Below, in pieces: positions 63,045 through 64,000 of a stretch of DNA of 64,000 nucleotides. The stretch covers positions 81,009 through 145,008 of the forward strand of contig JH720361.1 in NCBI GenBank assembly GCA_000231825.2. The letters are read 5' to 3'. The translations under genes and the position numbers were made by a program. The notes below the pieces were generated by a model, which was not told the DNA's origin, ran no database searches, and saw only the letters and a list, made by a program, of their open reading frames with translations. The DNA is from Tetrahymena elliotti 4EA. Lineage: Eukaryota; Ciliophora; Oligohymenophorea; Hymenostomatida; Tetrahymenidae. Positions within the stretch are counted from its first letter, which is position 1; each line of letters opens with the position of its first letter.

Positions 63045-63771
63045 TCATTTATATCCTTTTAACATTTATTGAAGGTATTTTGCTATTGCATCACTTTCAT
63101 AGAAAGGACTTACTCTTACGTTTTGAAATTTTGTTTAATTTTAACTAAACCAATCCAGTAATTCTTACTAAGCATTTGCAACTATAAATCCTTAGCCTGC
63201 ACAACAAAGTAAATCTACATCATTTAGAGAGTCTCCAAATGCAGCAGATTTTGTGTAATCAATTTTTAGAATCTTCATGCAGACGAATTACAAAGAAGAT
63301 CCTTTATCTGCTCTATCTGGAAGTATATCCAAGAATCTATGCGTTCCATGACCAGATATGATATATTTCCAATTTTATTAAAGTTATTGAGAGGCTTTTT
63401 TCATTAACATCTATTTTTACAAAACAATTAATGTTATTTTTATTTATTTGATATTACATCTAACTTATCTTTTTGTCTTGCATCTCTTTCTGTCAATAGG
63501 AAAGAACCTTTATATAAACTAACACCTTCATTTACATTAGGTTATGCCGCTGGAAATTCTTTCTTTATAAACTCATACAACTATGATAAATTCCAATTAT
63601 CTTTTGTGATATATTAGACCCAATCTTAATTCTAATTATAAGGATTGTTTTCAAATTCATTTTATGATGTCCCAAGCTAATAAATATCTGAACCACATGA
63701 TGCAACTAATATATCTGGAAATATTAAATGGGCATTCTTTTGCAGATCTTTGAAGCTATCCAAATTTCTAC
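63045..63771 (-). CDS. HAD-superfamily phosphatase, sucrose-phosphatase-like (5' exons outside window)
   Basis: Exons 63771-63458 and 63410-63045 are visible; a phase-1 acceptor at 63772 shows that at least one exon lies beyond the right edge. LIFPDILVASCGSDIYQL matches the start of the cap domain in sucrose-phosphatase/Cof-type (class IIB) HAD enzymes. DRADKGSSLQF carries the conserved lysine region, and AAFGDSLNDVDLLCC is the G-D-S-x-N-D motif that binds magnesium. The N-terminal nucleophile motif D-x-D-x-T would be in the missing exon. It should dephosphorylate a sugar phosphate or similar small molecule; the substrate is not evident. Confidence 0.75.
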
Positions 63772-64000
63772 CTATATGAATACATACATACATTAAATAA
63801 AATGTTGATAAAAGTTGTTTGTAAAAATATAAAAAAATATATTCAGAAAAATAAATTTTAGAGCTATTTTAAAATAATATTTATTATTTATTTATTAACA
63901 ATAAAATAGGAATTGGATATAAATAGAATATTATTAATGAAAATCAAATTACATATGAAAGTTCTTATGTATTTTTTTTTGACTATAGTAAGAATTAAAT
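63772..64000 (-). other. intron of the HAD phosphatase gene, to window edge
   Basis: This AT-rich sequence precedes the acceptor CATATAG. No exon is recognisable before the window ends. Confidence 0.5.

Noticed and set aside
1..64000. Bacterial or viral origin of the window
   Set aside because: Spliceosomal introns, TAA/TAG as glutamine, and eukaryotic genes (UTP3, GPI-anchor enzymes) throughout point to a ciliate nucleus.
1..64000. CRISPR arrays, telomeric C4A2 repeats and rRNA
   Set aside because: Looked for by eye; no regular spacer-repeat pattern, no CCCCAA runs and no rRNA-like conserved blocks were found.

Overview
The window is nuclear DNA of a ciliate, most likely Tetrahymena (T. 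thermophila or a close relative). It is very AT-rich. Every long conserved reading frame works only if TAA and TAG are read as glutamine and TGA is the sole stop. Introns are short, AT-rich and GT..AG. Genes are reported here under that code, so most appear as short broken ORFs under the standard code. There are no telomeric repeats, rRNA, tRNA or CRISPR arrays. One run of N covers 10207-10863.

Layout. 1-410 holds the 3' tail of a membrane protein gene cut by the left edge. 411-7.4 kb is a graveyard: two copies of a decayed repeat flank hAT-like and Tc1/mariner-like transposase remnants. About 7.4-11.36 kb is a cysteine-rich surface protein gene of the same family as the left-edge tail, with a third decayed tail near 12.8 kb. 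14.3-24.3 kb carries three tandem genes for GPI ethanolamine-phosphate transferase-like enzymes. 25.1-27.1 kb is a BSD-domain protein resembling TFIIH p62. 28.7 kb has a compact, GC-richer, structured segment ending in T5. 29.1-39.85 kb is a decaying tandem array with a unit of about 2.1-2.4 kb, in which two small secreted-protein genes alternate. Only two copies of one of them are intact, and one unit carries a 0.5-kb TA-bounded terminal-inverted-repeat element. From 40.0 kb on the DNA is ordinary and gene-dense: a 14-exon leucine-rich-repeat gene with one exon per repeat, a membrane-anchored insulysin-like M16 peptidase, UTP3/SAS10 (small-subunit processome), a large ciliate two-membrane-segment protein, a DHH-family phosphoesterase, a 10-exon oligopeptidase-B-like protein that has lost its catalytic residues, a small C2-like protein, and a HAD phosphatase cut by the right edge.

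Most of these genes look independent and do not form a pathway. The exceptions are the tandem GPI-anchor genes and the secreted-protein array, which are local duplications. The lead observations are the alternating secreted-gene array with its inserted TIR element, the oligopeptidase B homologue without a catalytic triad, and the exon-per-repeat LRR gene. Exon models were built by hand. Splice phases sum correctly in all the multi-exon models, which is strong internal support, but no transcript data were available.
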